Positions 22,491 to 35,008 of a DNA stretch of 64,000 nucleotides are shown here, one piece after another. Source of the stretch: Sanguinoderma infundibulare (taxonomy: Eukaryota; Basidiomycota; Agaricomycetes; Polyporales; Polyporaceae); assembly GCA_032821775.1 (NCBI GenBank), contig JAVLRN010000010.1:1674001-1738000 (forward strand), written 5' to 3'. Every line of letters begins with the position of its first letter. Position 1 is the stretch's first letter. A program made the position numbers and the translations under genes. Under the pieces are notes generated by a model. It was not told the DNA's origin. It did not search any database and was given only the letters and a program-made list of their open reading frames with translations.

Positions 22491-22889
22491 ACCCGCCACT
22501 GTCGGCATGTCGCACACGGCTGTTGCAGTGCGTGTATTGTATCGTCATCGGCATGATCCACGTATACGACGAGTGTGTGCAGTGACGTCCGAGGCGGCAG
22601 GATCGAAGTCGTGCGACGGTCACCAGGAGAAGACCGCGACCAAACGACTGAAATAGATACTTCGCTTGCATGGCCAAACACGCTGATATAACCTCACGCC
22701 ACCCTTCGGTATCCTTCCTCGAGGGAGAATAATCTAGACATAGATGCTCTTGATGAATTTTTGTTCGCAAAAGAAGAGGCCGAGGGCGTCCTTGCGGGCC
22801 GCAAGTTGGCCTCTCAGTAGCGACTTGGAGGTGCTCTCCCATCGACGAGGAGCCGGAATATTTCCAGGTCTCTACTCTTTCTTATTCAC

Positions 22890-23520
22890 ATGGTTGATCC
22901 ATTCACTCGCTCCGAAACTATTCGGGTGCTCAAATCGCTACGCGTAGACATCCCCGCCGACACCAAACTCCTGGACGAGTCGGCAAATGTCTCTGCGATG
23001 CCCTCGACGCGGCTCAGTACAAGGACCGCCTCCCACCGTCGATGGATCTCAATGCGCTGAAGCCCTACTAGTAGAACGCCGCGGGTTTGCGATCCGCGGA
23101 CCTCTTCGAGACACTTCCACGAAGACGCCAAGCTGGTTTCTGAGCTTCGGGCCGCGGAAGGCGCAGACATGAAGAGACCCAGAGACCCGTCTTGGAACCT
23201 CTGCATTACTGCGACCAGCATTGCGTCGCTAATGAACGTTGGATTCCGGTTCTGCGCATTTCAGGACGCAGACAGGCAGAGTACGATCTTGATGCGGGTG
23301 CGTCCAAGCGTCGCAACATTCGACCTCGCGTTTGTCTAACATGTGCGCGTGCGCCCCCACATCACGGTCGCAGTTCATCACACTTGCCCGCCTTTGCAGT
23401 GCTCTACCGCCCCTTCGACCTGAAAGCTGTCTTCCGCCGTCTTGTCTACGAAAATGTCGAGTCGACGTAAAAGCTGAAACAGCTCGCTTCCGCTCAGTCG
23501 GGTTTGATGGAGGTCTGCCT
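22890..23520 (+). pseudogene. MYND-family protein pseudogene B
   Basis: It lies 400 bases downstream of the intact MYND gene in the same orientation and begins like it (MVDPFTRSETIRVLKSLRVD). A net 4-base loss in the block that should read DDILHKRLCDAL shifts the frame, and stops follow (for example TAG shortly after the MDLNALKP-equivalent block). Similarity to exon 1, intron 1 and the first part of exon 2 can be followed to roughly 23460-23520; the zinc finger is absent. A tandem duplication followed by decay is the simplest reading. Confidence 0.8.
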
Positions 23521-24246
23521 GGGTTTCGTTATGGTGCGCCGCTCGGGTTGGAGGCTCTGCCGAGCGGATAGCACGCTCACGACGTTCAACCGGTTACGTC
23601 GAATTCCACTTCAAATCACGCGATCGATATCGGCTTCATGAGATCATGGAAGAATGCGGATCCAGAGTGGAGTATAGTGCCGAGAGGAATGATCATCTGA
23701 CAGATGAATGAAGCAATTGAGAGAAGAGTCGGAATCATATGCTCGCTTCTGCTTTTCAGTATTCCAGTCACAGTGGTGTTGATTCATGAGCAACTGGCTG
23801 GGGCCAAATTCCAGCGGCATTCCGACCATGATGCGATCTTGTGCCCACGCTGTGTCCACAAACCCCGTGGTGTTTCCGTAAGGACCACTTGCGCCGCTGC
23901 AGCACCATCTGCGCCTCATCTGCTCTCTCTCTCACCTGCCACTACATAGCCTTGTGTATCATCCCATCGAAGCGGGCAAAGACCATCATGGATGAAACGT
24001 GTATTGCAATACTGCTGATCGTACAACACGGACTGTAAACTGCGATAATGATACTACAAGCCCACGAGAAGGAACGCACAATTGACAATCGCCCGAGTTC
24101 TAGTTCGGAGAAAGATTATATGATAGCCACGATGGTAGCGTAGCGGTAGTGCACCGCTCAAATAATTACGAAGGAGGGGAGGTGAGCTTCCAATAATTAC
24201 CGGTGCATTGAAAATGACCACGCTGTGATGATCAGTGCAGAGCGAA
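23521..24246. other. Intergenic with a dispersed repeat
   Basis: The segment 23762-23869 is similar to 40644-40782, described separately. The rest holds no supported gene. The right end is downstream of the manganese peroxidase stop. Confidence 0.5.
23762..23869. repeat. Dispersed repeat D, copy 1
   Basis: Shares CCAGTCACAGTGGTGTTGAT, then a CCGACCA-GATG-GAT-TTGTGC block and a GTCCACA..CCCCGTG block, with 40644-40782 in the same orientation. It lies beside MYND pseudogene B, and the other copy lies just upstream of MYND paralogue 2. That suggests it belongs to the duplicated flanks of the MYND family. Confidence 0.6.
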
Positions 24247-25866
<1,620 letters not shown>

Positions 25867-25992
25867 GGTGATTAATCTCAGCGAACGGGACGTAGCGAGG
25901 GTCGAACAAAGCCAAAAACGAGAGAGGCTGTCGAAGTGGGAGAAGAAAGAGGTCGGGAGTGTGCTGAGGTATCCATATTCCTCCATGCAGGG

Positions 25993-26000
25993 TTTATATA
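25993..26000 (-). promoter_or_regulatory. TATA box of manganese peroxidase
   Basis: The minus strand reads TATATAAA 127 bases upstream of the ATG at 25866. Confidence 0.6.
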
Positions 26001-26017
26001 CCCGCATCTCATGTATA

Positions 26018-26024
26018 TGCGCCC
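26018..26024. promoter_or_regulatory. Candidate metal-response element near the peroxidase TATA box
   Basis: TGCGCCC matches the TGCRCNC consensus reported for metal-response elements in fungal peroxidase promoters, 18 bases beyond the TATA box. A second match, TGCACAC, is at 26222-26228. Such short degenerate matches are common by chance. Confidence 0.3.
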
Positions 26025-28850
26025 TGGAACGGACATGCGGGATGTGTTTGTGCCGTACGGTGACGCTGCCAGGCGTCTCCTCCTTTGCTGGAATGCCGAC
26101 AAGCTTGAAGGGAGTCTTGGCCCTGTCGTCCCCGGACAACCTTGATTGACAGAGGGCGCGTTCAGTACACCGCTTGTCAAGGTCTCAATGCCGACGGTTC
26201 ACATACCGTCCTCCGAGACCTTGCACACGCACTGCAAGCCCGAGTCATACCGTTGCCCGTCCGTTGTAATCACATCGCAATCGTCACTGCGGTCATTCCT
26301 GAACCCGTACCGTTCGCAGAATGTTGGATCACAATACAGCATGCTCATTCCGCGCTCCAGAGAACACTCCAGTATCCTGTGTCCTGATATGTAGGAATGA
26401 GACATCGGACTGAGAGTCTCTAAGGCAGACATTCCCGTGCCTTGCACCGGTATCCCTCCGAATTTCTGTCAGCCAGCCGCCTCAAGCAGACATCCCGGAT
26501 AGAATACTCACAAATACTGACCACGTAGAGCACTGCAACGTCGGGCGGGTCTCGTTTCGGAATGATCATCACGAAGGGAAATTGCGTCCGAGTCCGCTGC
26601 ACCAAGAAACCCGGGCCGGAGCGCGCGTGTACCGTCCAAAAACCACAAATGCAGCTGCGGACACTCGGGCACATACGTTCTGAGCTGTGAGAACACGACG
26701 GCGGTGCCGACTGTCGACATGAGAAGGCTTGGGTGGGCGGTTCCGAGAGATGTCATGGTGTTACGAGGCGGACGCGTTCAGGTTGCGCGACCAGCATTGG
26801 CAACTAATGCAACCGTATGAGCGCTTTTAGCCACGTTGAACCTGAAACGCGAGAACGAAGCAACTCGCTGCGAACTTGAGCGACCGGCTGGCCATCTCGT
26901 CCGCGCTGTTCTCAGCAAGTTCAACATATGCTAAGCGCCCATGGGTCACAAAAGCGGTGCATATGGGATTTTCGACCTAATAGGGCAGGCGCAGTATTCA
27001 ACAACCTCGCAACGAAGATCCACAATCCTTCGCAGCGGGCCGCAACCCTGAGGCCTGAACATCAGTACAAGGACAGAACACGTAGTAAAGATGCGCCACA
27101 TTACCCTTGGGGATCTCACAACCTGTCCAGGAACCTGTGCGAACAGTGTCCGCAGTGAGTTCCTGCAAGTACAAAATCGCACAGTCGCTGTCCCTTATCG
27201 ACAAGACCCCGGATGCAGAGCACGCTCTCGCGGGCCGACATAATTTGACCGGTTATTCCTGTACACAACGCTCCGGTGCGGTCGCCCTTGGGCGATGAGG
27301 AGTACGTACGCTGCAGAAGTAAGACATCATGCAGCAGTGACGCTCACGTACCAGTGTCCCGCTTCCACAGGCTGCGGCGCTGATTCGCGGAGACACGATT
27401 TGCGTGCACACTGGAAGCCGGGCCGAAGGGCCAGCGAATGTGAACGTTCGTATTTCGTCACCAGGGCCCGGATGCCGAGGAGCACTTCAGAGGCGTTATA
27501 TGATGACACACGGGGGAGACAGACATCCTGCACGTCGGACGCCGTAGCACAATAAAATGCACGGTGCGCATCAATTTGGAGCGCCACCTCCGTGTGCGCA
27601 CCGTCGCTCCCGACATCGGGGAGGCACAGGTATGTCATGGCGCCGCGCGCACCAAACCCCGGATCCGCACCCGAGAGCTGGCGCAGAGCTGTGTATCCTC
27701 GATATTGCCGCAGGTTACGGCCATGGAAAGCCGACTGCTGCATTGTTTCTGTCAATCCCCCGCCGCCGCCGTGACACCCTCCGCACGACTGACGAAACAT
27801 AAACGCATGCTGCCCGCACCGGCGGATCAGGCACCGTGACAGATCGTCACGTCCGACGCCCCCGACCCGAGCATCATCCACGTCAGGGGCTCGTGGATGT
27901 TGGACAATCGAAAAGGGCGGCGATCAAACGCTGCGCGCCATAAAAGGGTGCCAACAGGCTTACGGCGACCGAGTGCGCATGCACCCCGCGGGAATGGACG
28001 GCGTGAGGGCGCGGACGCTTCCCACGGAGGGGCCTCTGGGCCTCCAGCTTGGGACAGCATCATAGTCGAGTCAGACAAGCTCAGGCTATGATATTCCCGT
28101 GCCTGGCTGCAGGTGTCGCACTTGGAGGGAGGTACACGAAGAGAGCTTGGCGTGGAAAGATGGGTACTCACTGAGCGAAGGGGGTTGAAGATGATTGGGG
28201 GTGATCACGATCACCAGGGCGGCGATGGTAGCCCAAACATCCTCGTGGTGCCGAAGTTTCACGCCCGCCAAGGTTGTCAATACGAGTGTTTAGCCCTTCC
28301 GAAAGCGCGTAGACAGACGGAAATGTAAGAACCACCTTGACGTCCATGGATGTACGGTACTCTCGCGGAACGGATAAGGGATTGCTGGACGCGTGCGCTT
28401 TGGTTTGGCTGCCATCAGTTAAGTCGCGTGCAAGAAGGAGACACAGGTTACGTTGCAGACAGACAGGATTATGCTGGGGCCGGGCGGGGTGAAAATACTC
28501 TGGGATGGAGTCGATGGTGAGGGGGATGTCGACAGACATGGAGATGGTGAGTCGCGACAAGCGGTGCAGAGGGCCGCGGCGTAGTGGGCATGGCGCTGAT
28601 TGGTCCATGCGACGTGTGACGCGCCACGCGAGTCGCATCCGTTTTTAGGCATCTGTGACACGCTACCACCAGCCTCGATCCAGATTGGCTCGGATGAGCA
28701 GAGATTGCTCATCTCCTCCTGGCTTACGCTTCCAGCATCGAGAACGCTCGCATCAGATTCACACCTACACCAAGCGTGTCTGACGCGGTGGTCTTTCAGA
28801 CACCCATCCAAGAATATAACGCTGCCTTCCCCCGGAGAAAGAAGCACGCC

Positions 28851-30119
28851 ATGCCGCTACTCGACGCTGATCACGCTCGCGCGGAGTCGCTCCCGTTCGA
28901 GGAAACGTTGACCACGCTCAACTCACTCCTCCCGGAGAACCTGCGCCGCCCACATGTGGGGATCGTCTGCGGATCTGGTCTGCATACACTTGCTGCCGCC
29001 ATCCGGGACATCGTAGAGGTCCCGTACTCGGTTCTTCCTGGATTCGGCCAGAGCACAGGTATGTCATAAAATACCCTTGCAGCGCGAGCGCGCAGTCTCT
29101 GCATGACGATGCTATCTTTAGTTCCTGGTCACAAGGCCTCGCTTGCCTTTGGCTTGATCGGTCCCGGACAAGGCGTCCCAGTTGTGGCCATGCTCGGACG
29201 CGTATGTCTCACAACATACGACGGGTGATCCTGTGTTGATGACTGAGCCAAAACAGCTGCATCCGTATGAAGGACACAAGCTCTCGACTGTCGTATACCC
29301 GATTCGCGTCATGGCTCGCCTCGGCGTCCGAAACCTAATCAGTAAGCACCACGCTTGTCTATGTATTCATGCATACCAAACGTCGTCCCGGGCAGTCACC
29401 AACGCCGCCGGTGCTCTCAACCCGAAGCTTGATGTAGGCACAAGTGCGCACCGTTCCTGTCCGAGTCAAGCCCGCCGCTTATCGTGCCATTTATAGTCGT
29501 CGTCATTCAGGACCACCTCGCCTTGCCGAACTTGACGGGGATGAACCCCCTTCTGGGGCCGCAGCTGGAGCCGAGCTACCCGCGCTTCCTCGCCTTGTCT
29601 TCCGCGTACTCTGTTAGCCTACGACGGCTCGCATTCCTCGCGGCGCACAAGCTCCAGCTTGGGCTGGACGCGCTTGCCGAGGGCGTGTACGCGTGGGTGT
29701 CGGGTCCGACGTACGAGACTCCAGCCGAGGGCAGGATGCTGAGGAACGCGGGCGCGGATGTGGTAGGGATGAGCACGATTCCAGAGGTCGTTGCAGGGAA
29801 GGAAGAAGGGCTCGAGGTCGTCGTTCTCAGTCTCGTCACGAACAAGGTCGTGATCCCGGACAAATACAGAAGCATCAAAGAAGAAGTCGAGGCGGAGGTG
29901 AGTAGCCGCGGTGTTTTTCGTCGGTCCGCGTAATGAATTGCGCTAATTGCTCGCGTGGAACGGAAGCTGGCGGGCAAGCGGGTCGTGCGACAGGAGGAGG
30001 GGCAGGTGTCGCACGAGGAGGTGCTGCTGATGGGCAAGCAGAAGGCGGAAGTGATGAAGAGCCTCGTCGAGAAGATTGTCGAGTTGATCGCGTCCGAGCC
30101 GTCCGACACCGCGCGCTGA
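28851..30119 (+). CDS. Purine nucleoside phosphorylase
   Basis: Cleaves purine nucleosides with phosphate to the base and ribose-1-phosphate (purine salvage, cytosolic). Six exons (28851-29058, 29122-29201, 29257-29341, 29396-29443, 29497-29897, 29967-30119) give 324 residues. Family signatures in order are the phosphate-loop GIVCGSGLHTL, VPGHKASL, HPYEGHKLSTVVYPIRV, TNAAGALNP, IQDHLALPNLTG, YAWVSGPTYETPAEGRMLR and DVVGMSTIPEV. The C-terminal helix (VSHEEVLLMGKQ) is typical of the trimeric class. The ATG at 28851 is the first that gives the full N-terminus. The exon 4 donor is GTGCGC, somewhat weak, but frame and motif continuity support it. Confidence 0.93.
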
Positions 30120-30879
30120 GCGCCGAGCCTCGGCTGACGCGCCATCTTGCGCTTACCGTATATGGTGTGTTATGTAAGCCAATATATAGCGCACTCGAGT
30201 CGACCGCCCGCGGCTCCTCCCGTCGAGACTTGTGCCCGACGACGACGACGACGCCGTCGACGGTGACCACTGGCTGCCATCTCTCTCCGACTGTGGACTG
30301 CGAGGTCTCCATAGGTGTGTGCTCGTTTTCTCCGCCGCCGTCCAACGCCGTCTGACTACCCATTGCGTTCGTGTCTGCTTGATCCGTCTCTGGGCCGCAA
30401 TTCTCCTTGTGGCATTCCCCCTTCGTTCCCGACGCACCCTGCTCCATATATCCTGTGGCCCGACATTTTGGACATTTGTTCGCGTCCTGTCTGTCGCAAC
30501 GGGCTGCGATTCGCCGGTGCCACACATCAACTTACCATGTTGTTCGTCCGGCGCTCCCTCGACCTGGCACTTGTTTTCCTTGCCTGCGACGTGCTCGGCG
30601 ACGTGGAAATTGCTACCCCCGCTCCCTTTCCGAACACCACGACGGCTGTCTCTCCTGGGCAAACTACGCTCGTTCCGGACGCGTTTCGCACTCTGCAGAG
30701 TCACCGGTTCGTTCGGGCATCATTAGTCTCTTTAGAACCTCTTCCTGATACCACGTACGTCGAACCTTAATCTACGCTTTCCTCCCTTTGACACATAAGA
30801 GCGCAGAGTATACCCCCCTGGATCCCCCCCACACCTCACAGTCTTTCGTACTCTACACTAATCCTCTTAATTGGCCGAG
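30120..30879. other. Intergenic between phosphorylase and the 732-aa gene
   Basis: No gene was found. It contains the 3' end of the phosphorylase gene and the likely promoter of the next gene. Opposed open frames at 30153-30726 have no family content. Confidence 0.45.
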
Positions 30880-33078
30880 ATGCTCATCCGCGTCTTGCCC
30901 CCCCTGCCCTCGCCCAACATCCTCTTCACCCTCTCCCTCCCAGACCCCACCCACGACGCCAAGATCGAGTGTCCCCCCGCATGGCGCGTGCAGGCGAACA
31001 TGGTTGAAGAGATGCAGGAGGAAGGTTTCGGCGTCGAGGCACCCCGGGACATCCACGCCCTCGACAAGGCGGCCTGGCACACCGCGCTCATGACCGAGGT
31101 CGTCTTCGACGTCCCTTCGCGCACCTTGACCTGCACGTTCGTCGACGGCGCCCAGGTCACATGGCCACTAGCGCCCAGCGACGGCGACGAGAGCTGCCTG
31201 GCCGCACTCGCTGCCGTGGTCGAGGACGTGCAGGCATCGTCATCCGAGTTCGACCGCGAACGCGCGCGATATTCCGACCTGTATCAGCAACAGCAGCAGC
31301 AGCAGAGCCCAAGCCCGACCAGCTCCACGTTCTCGATCAGGGGTTCGTCATCCGCACAGTCAAGCCCGTCGTCGAAGCATAAGAGGCAGAAATCCCTCTT
31401 CTCGTCTATTGTCGCCGCGGTCAAGGGCGCGCTCGACGGCAACTCGAGCCGGAATCCTACGCTGCCCTTGTCCCTGCCGCCAATCAAGATCCCTTCAGGC
31501 TCGTCTATTTGCCATCATCGCACCGGTTCGACCTTCTCGCGCACGCAGCGGTCGCCGCCAATGTCGCCCGTGACGGACCGGTCGGCCGTCCCGGTCTTCC
31601 AACTGCACGTGCGGCCACGCGCACCCATACCGCTGCCCGAACACTGCAAGATGCGATCACAGTCCGAGCGCCTGCGTCATCGCGCGCGTTCGACGCTGGT
31701 CGACGTCGTCCGGAGGCACGTCTTCCCGATGTTCTCGACGACGGGCTCGCCCTCTTTCGCGTCGATCGAGTGCGCGCCAGAGGCGCTGGCGCAGGAGTAC
31801 GGGTACCCGGCTGGTCTGTACCCTGCATGGATCGCGCGGAGCGTGTTGCGGAAGACGGAGGAGCGCATGCGGGAGATGATCATTGAGGCGAACGCGCACG
31901 GCTATGGGCAGACTATGGGGTACACGATGAAGGAGCCCGCCACCCAGCTGCGGGAAGTGGAGGATGAGGAGGACGACGCGTCGGCCAGCACAAGCGTCAG
32001 CGCGAGCGCGAGCACGGAGACCGATGGATCCTCGGTGCACACGCCCACAGACTCGCCTGTGCGCTCGCCCTTCGCGCAGGGCGCTCCTCAACTGCCTGAG
32101 ACGAAGGCGCCCGCACAGGTCCCGCGGAGCCCGTCCCCGCCCTCGCCGACGTTTGACTTCGACATGTCGACATACCATGCGCTGTCGACGATGCGCACGC
32201 GCCTGCTTCACATCCTGGCCCGGATGGACTCGTCTCCCCGTCAGATCAACTCTGGCCCGCGATACGGTTCAGATCTGACCATCCTCGAGATCAAGAGCCG
32301 GCGGCGCGCTTGGAGCTCGCGCGACTACGTCGGAGGTGCGCGGATGAGCCTTGTTGGCCTCGCGACGCCCGTCTACAGCTCGCCGCTCGCCCGCTGCGAG
32401 CCCGTCACTGCCGAGAGCCTCGCCCGCCTTCAACAAGGCACACCACCGCGCTCGCAGCTTGCGCCGAGCCGTTCGATCGTCGGCCTCGCCGACTTGAGCG
32501 AGGAGTTCGGCGTCGGTCCTGGCGTCAAGGTGGGGGTCCGCGCAGTGACGAAGGAGATGGACGCGCAGCTGTTCCCCGTCTGCGAAGAGGAAGAGGAGGA
32601 GCTGATCGCGAACACGTCGTTCTACAAGACGTCCACGCACGGGTACAATCTCGATGACGAGTGCGACGACGACGACGAGAGCTGGCGCGAGGTGCGCGAG
32701 TTCGACCTCGAGAGCGGCCTGCTCGCGTTCCCCCGCCCCGAGCCGCGCCCCGACGTACAGAATGAGCCTGAGGAGAAGCCTGCGCTGGCGCCGATGCCGG
32801 TGTACGCACACATCCATCCGATGACGCGGACGCGGACGAAGAGCATGCGCCAGGAGCACCCGCGGCTCCCGCAGAGCGCGCTGCTGTGCCAGCCGCTGAA
32901 CGTGAAGGTGCCCGTCACGGTGCCGGTGATGCTCGATCGGAGTGAGGCGTTTGAAGAGGACGACGTCGAGCGCGGACTGCCGATGTCGATGATGGCCGGC
33001 GAGTTCACGCTGTCGATGGACCTGCCGCCGCCACCCAGAGGGTGGCTGCAGGAGGACCGCGAGGTGGCGTGCCGGTGA
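30880..33078 (+). CDS. Unrecognised low-complexity protein, 732 aa, single exon
   Basis: The start is the ATG at 30880 (MLIRVLPPLPSPNILFTL). I do not recognise the family. The N-terminal 120 residues look folded (VFDVPSRTLTCTFVDGAQVTWPL) and are followed by a run of seven Gln near residue 142, Ser/Pro-rich linkers, a basic stretch KHKRQK, and a better conserved-looking region around RSTLVDVVRRHVFPMF and EYGYPAGLYPAWIARSVL. Acidic clusters (EEEEEL, DDECDDDDES) occur in the second half. No signal peptide or membrane segment is evident. A single 2.2-kb intronless frame is unusual beside the intron-rich genes here. Strong third-position GC and the length make it very likely a real gene; a nuclear or regulatory role would be a guess. 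Confidence 0.8.
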   Translation: MLIRVLPPLPSPNILFTLSLPDPTHDAKIECPPAWRVQANMVEEMQEEGFGVEAPRDIHALDKAAWHTALMTEVVFDVPSRTLTCTFVDGAQVTWPLAPSDGDESCLAALAAVVEDVQASSSEFDRERARYSDLYQQQQQQQSPSPTSSTFSIRGSSSAQSSPSSKHKRQKSLFSSIVAAVKGALDGNSSRNPTLPLSLPPIKIPSGSSICHHRTGSTFSRTQRSPPMSPVTDRSAVPVFQLHVRPRAPIPLPEHCKMRSQSERLRHRARSTLVDVVRRHVFPMFSTTGSPSFASIECAPEALAQEYGYPAGLYPAWIARSVLRKTEERMREMIIEANAHGYGQTMGYTMKEPATQLREVEDEEDDASASTSVSASASTETDGSSVHTPTDSPVRSPFAQGAPQLPETKAPAQVPRSPSPPSPTFDFDMSTYHALSTMRTRLLHILARMDSSPRQINSGPRYGSDLTILEIKSRRRAWSSRDYVGGARMSLVGLATPVYSSPLARCEPVTAESLARLQQGTPPRSQLAPSRSIVGLADLSEEFGVGPGVKVGVRAVTKEMDAQLFPVCEEEEEELIANTSFYKTSTHGYNLDDECDDDDESWREVREFDLESGLLAFPRPEPRPDVQNEPEEKPALAPMPVYAHIHPMTRTRTKSMRQEHPRLPQSALLCQPLNVKVPVTVPVMLDRSEAFEEDDVERGLPMSMMAGEFTLSMDLPPPPRGWLQEDREVACR

Positions 33079-35008
33079 AGGCCACCGCCGTGCGCGGTCT
33101 TTCCATCCCGTTCTGTCTCGCTGTCGCCCTCTTCTCTGCTCGTGAAAAGAACTCGCTCTGTATCATAGCTCTGGCTCCTGCTCTCGACATCCACGTCTCT
33201 GCCTCTCGGCATCGACATCGGCTTCTTCTCCGACCGGCTTCGTTCGCCGAGCGAGCGAACTTGTGGCGCGCACCTCATGATGGGTCTGCTCGTTCATTCT
33301 CTTCGATGCCAGTTTGGCTGACGGAAGGTCAGGTGTCGCTCGGCTCGCAGATTTCTGAGGGCGTGAAGCGTCCTCTTCCTATTGTTCCGCCTCTGCTTCA
33401 TCTGACGTTTGCATTCCGTTCCATGCATCCATTCGTCTGTTCCTAGATGTCTCTCCGCGGCTCGCGCGCACTCATCCCTCCTCCGTTCACGCCTAGTCAT
33501 GATCGCGTCTCGCTCGGCTCAGTATCGTATCGTATTCTCTGGTATTGTGGTATATTCATCCCGCCGCATCATCATCACATGATCTCTTTCCACATCATCA
33601 ACATTCGTCCCATCGCGTCCCATCCCATCCATTCAGTGCTTTTTGTCCATCGCTTTCGCATTTGTTTTCGCATATAGCCCACACCAAGAACTTTCTCCAT
33701 TCACTGTACATATAGGCACGGAACCCTGGTCTCACGTCACAAGTGCATTCCCGGTCTCGGTCTCATCATCTGTCCCTACCCACTTACACATACACATTCA
33801 CCCTGGATTATCCCTCCCCCTCTCCCGCTCTCCATCCCTCCCTCCCTCCCTGTCCGTCCGCGTACGTGGCAGGCCTCCCCTGAACTGAACGCGTCTCTGA
33901 TTCACTCTCTGCCGAGTTCCACCATGCAGCTCCCCTCAGTGCTCGCTCGCATCGCCGCCCGCCCCCTTCCCCCCACACCGGATTAATGACCTGTTCGTTG
34001 TATTATAGTCATGTCACGGTGCACCACGTTCTCCTTGTGCGTGTTTTTCTGGATTCGTCGGCGGGTCGTGTCATGTCGGGAATCGTCGTCGTTGTCGCCC
34101 TCGTTGCTGTGCAGTGCATGATTGTTCGCTCGCGTAGTTCTCTGGATAGAGTTACGGAAAATGAGAAGCTTCGGTTGAAGTTGTCGTCGATCTCGTGCAA
34201 CCTTTGCCTTGAAATATTCGGGGTGGTGCGATGTTTTGATTCGGGATGGTTCCGCTCGCCCGCGCGCTGGAGGCGTGATTTTGACTAGCACTGTTTGTGA
34301 TGTTGCTGCGGAGCGGTTACATACCATCTCGATTGTGATGGTACCATGCCGTTTCCGCTCGTATCCATTCGTACTTGGGTAGTGCCCCCAGTGAGTGCTT
34401 GCGCTAGACTTCGCGCTGCGGACACAACGGTTAAGTACATAGTACATGTCGGTCATCGTTAGCACTGGATCAAGTCGTAGCTGTAGTACTCACATATCCG
34501 TGGCGGCCACACGTCCGAGATCTGCTGCCAGATGGGCTCAGCGCCCCCCTCTCACAGTACATACTTTTACAAAGAAGGTCGGAGCAGTTTCCGACCAATG
34601 TACATTGTACAACCCTTGAAGCTTGAAATGGTCCGATTTTGACCACACTCAGGCCCGTCGAAAGCCTGAGGAGAAGGGGAGAAGGGGATTCGCTCCGACA
34701 CCAGTGTATGGGAAATGGAGGAGAGGAAGAATGTTAATACGAAGGGGAGAGGGAGGGACAGAGATTATGGACGCACATCAATGTTAAAATATGCGGTGAA
34801 CACACGAGGGCAAGGACTGCAGTACTGGACTGGAGACGTACATGAGAGACAGGGTCAGATGCGATCGAGCGTTACGTGGAGAGAGCGAGAACACGACTCG
34901 CTCCCGGGCCCCGCCGCGCTACTAGTATCAAGAGAGAGAACGCGAGCTGCCGTCCGTGATAGACCGCCCATGTGAAGGCATCGTGGGCGTTCACGACACG
35001 TCGGCGTG
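33079..35008. other. 1.9-kb intergenic region with pyrimidine-rich tract
   Basis: No supported gene. A C/T-rich low-complexity tract lies near 33808-33862 (repeats of CCCTC and CCTCCCT). It lies between the ends of two converging genes (plus 30880-33078 and minus 35009-36791), so 3' untranslated regions may take up part of it. Frames at 33983-34465 have no motif. Confidence 0.45.

Larger units (their letters stand above)
25867..28850. other. Peroxidase promoter and 2.5 kb with no recognised gene
   Basis: The first 400 bases are the upstream region of the peroxidase. Beyond about 26.3 kb, several minus-strand frames (26508-26756, 27327-27881) and short plus frames exist, but none forms a convincing exon series or shows a known motif. 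An unknown, intron-rich minus-strand gene cannot be excluded. The last 250 bases precede the phosphorylase start. Confidence 0.4.

Noticed and set aside
26142..28100. Possible intron-rich gene on the minus strand
   Set aside because: I tried to join the frames at 26508-26756, 26946-27182 and 27327-27881 but found no consistent splice series or family, so it is not reported as a gene.
31505..32859. Arg-rich antisense frames within the 732-aa gene
   Set aside because: They are typical shadows of a GC-rich coding region, with low-complexity Arg/Ala/Pro composition.
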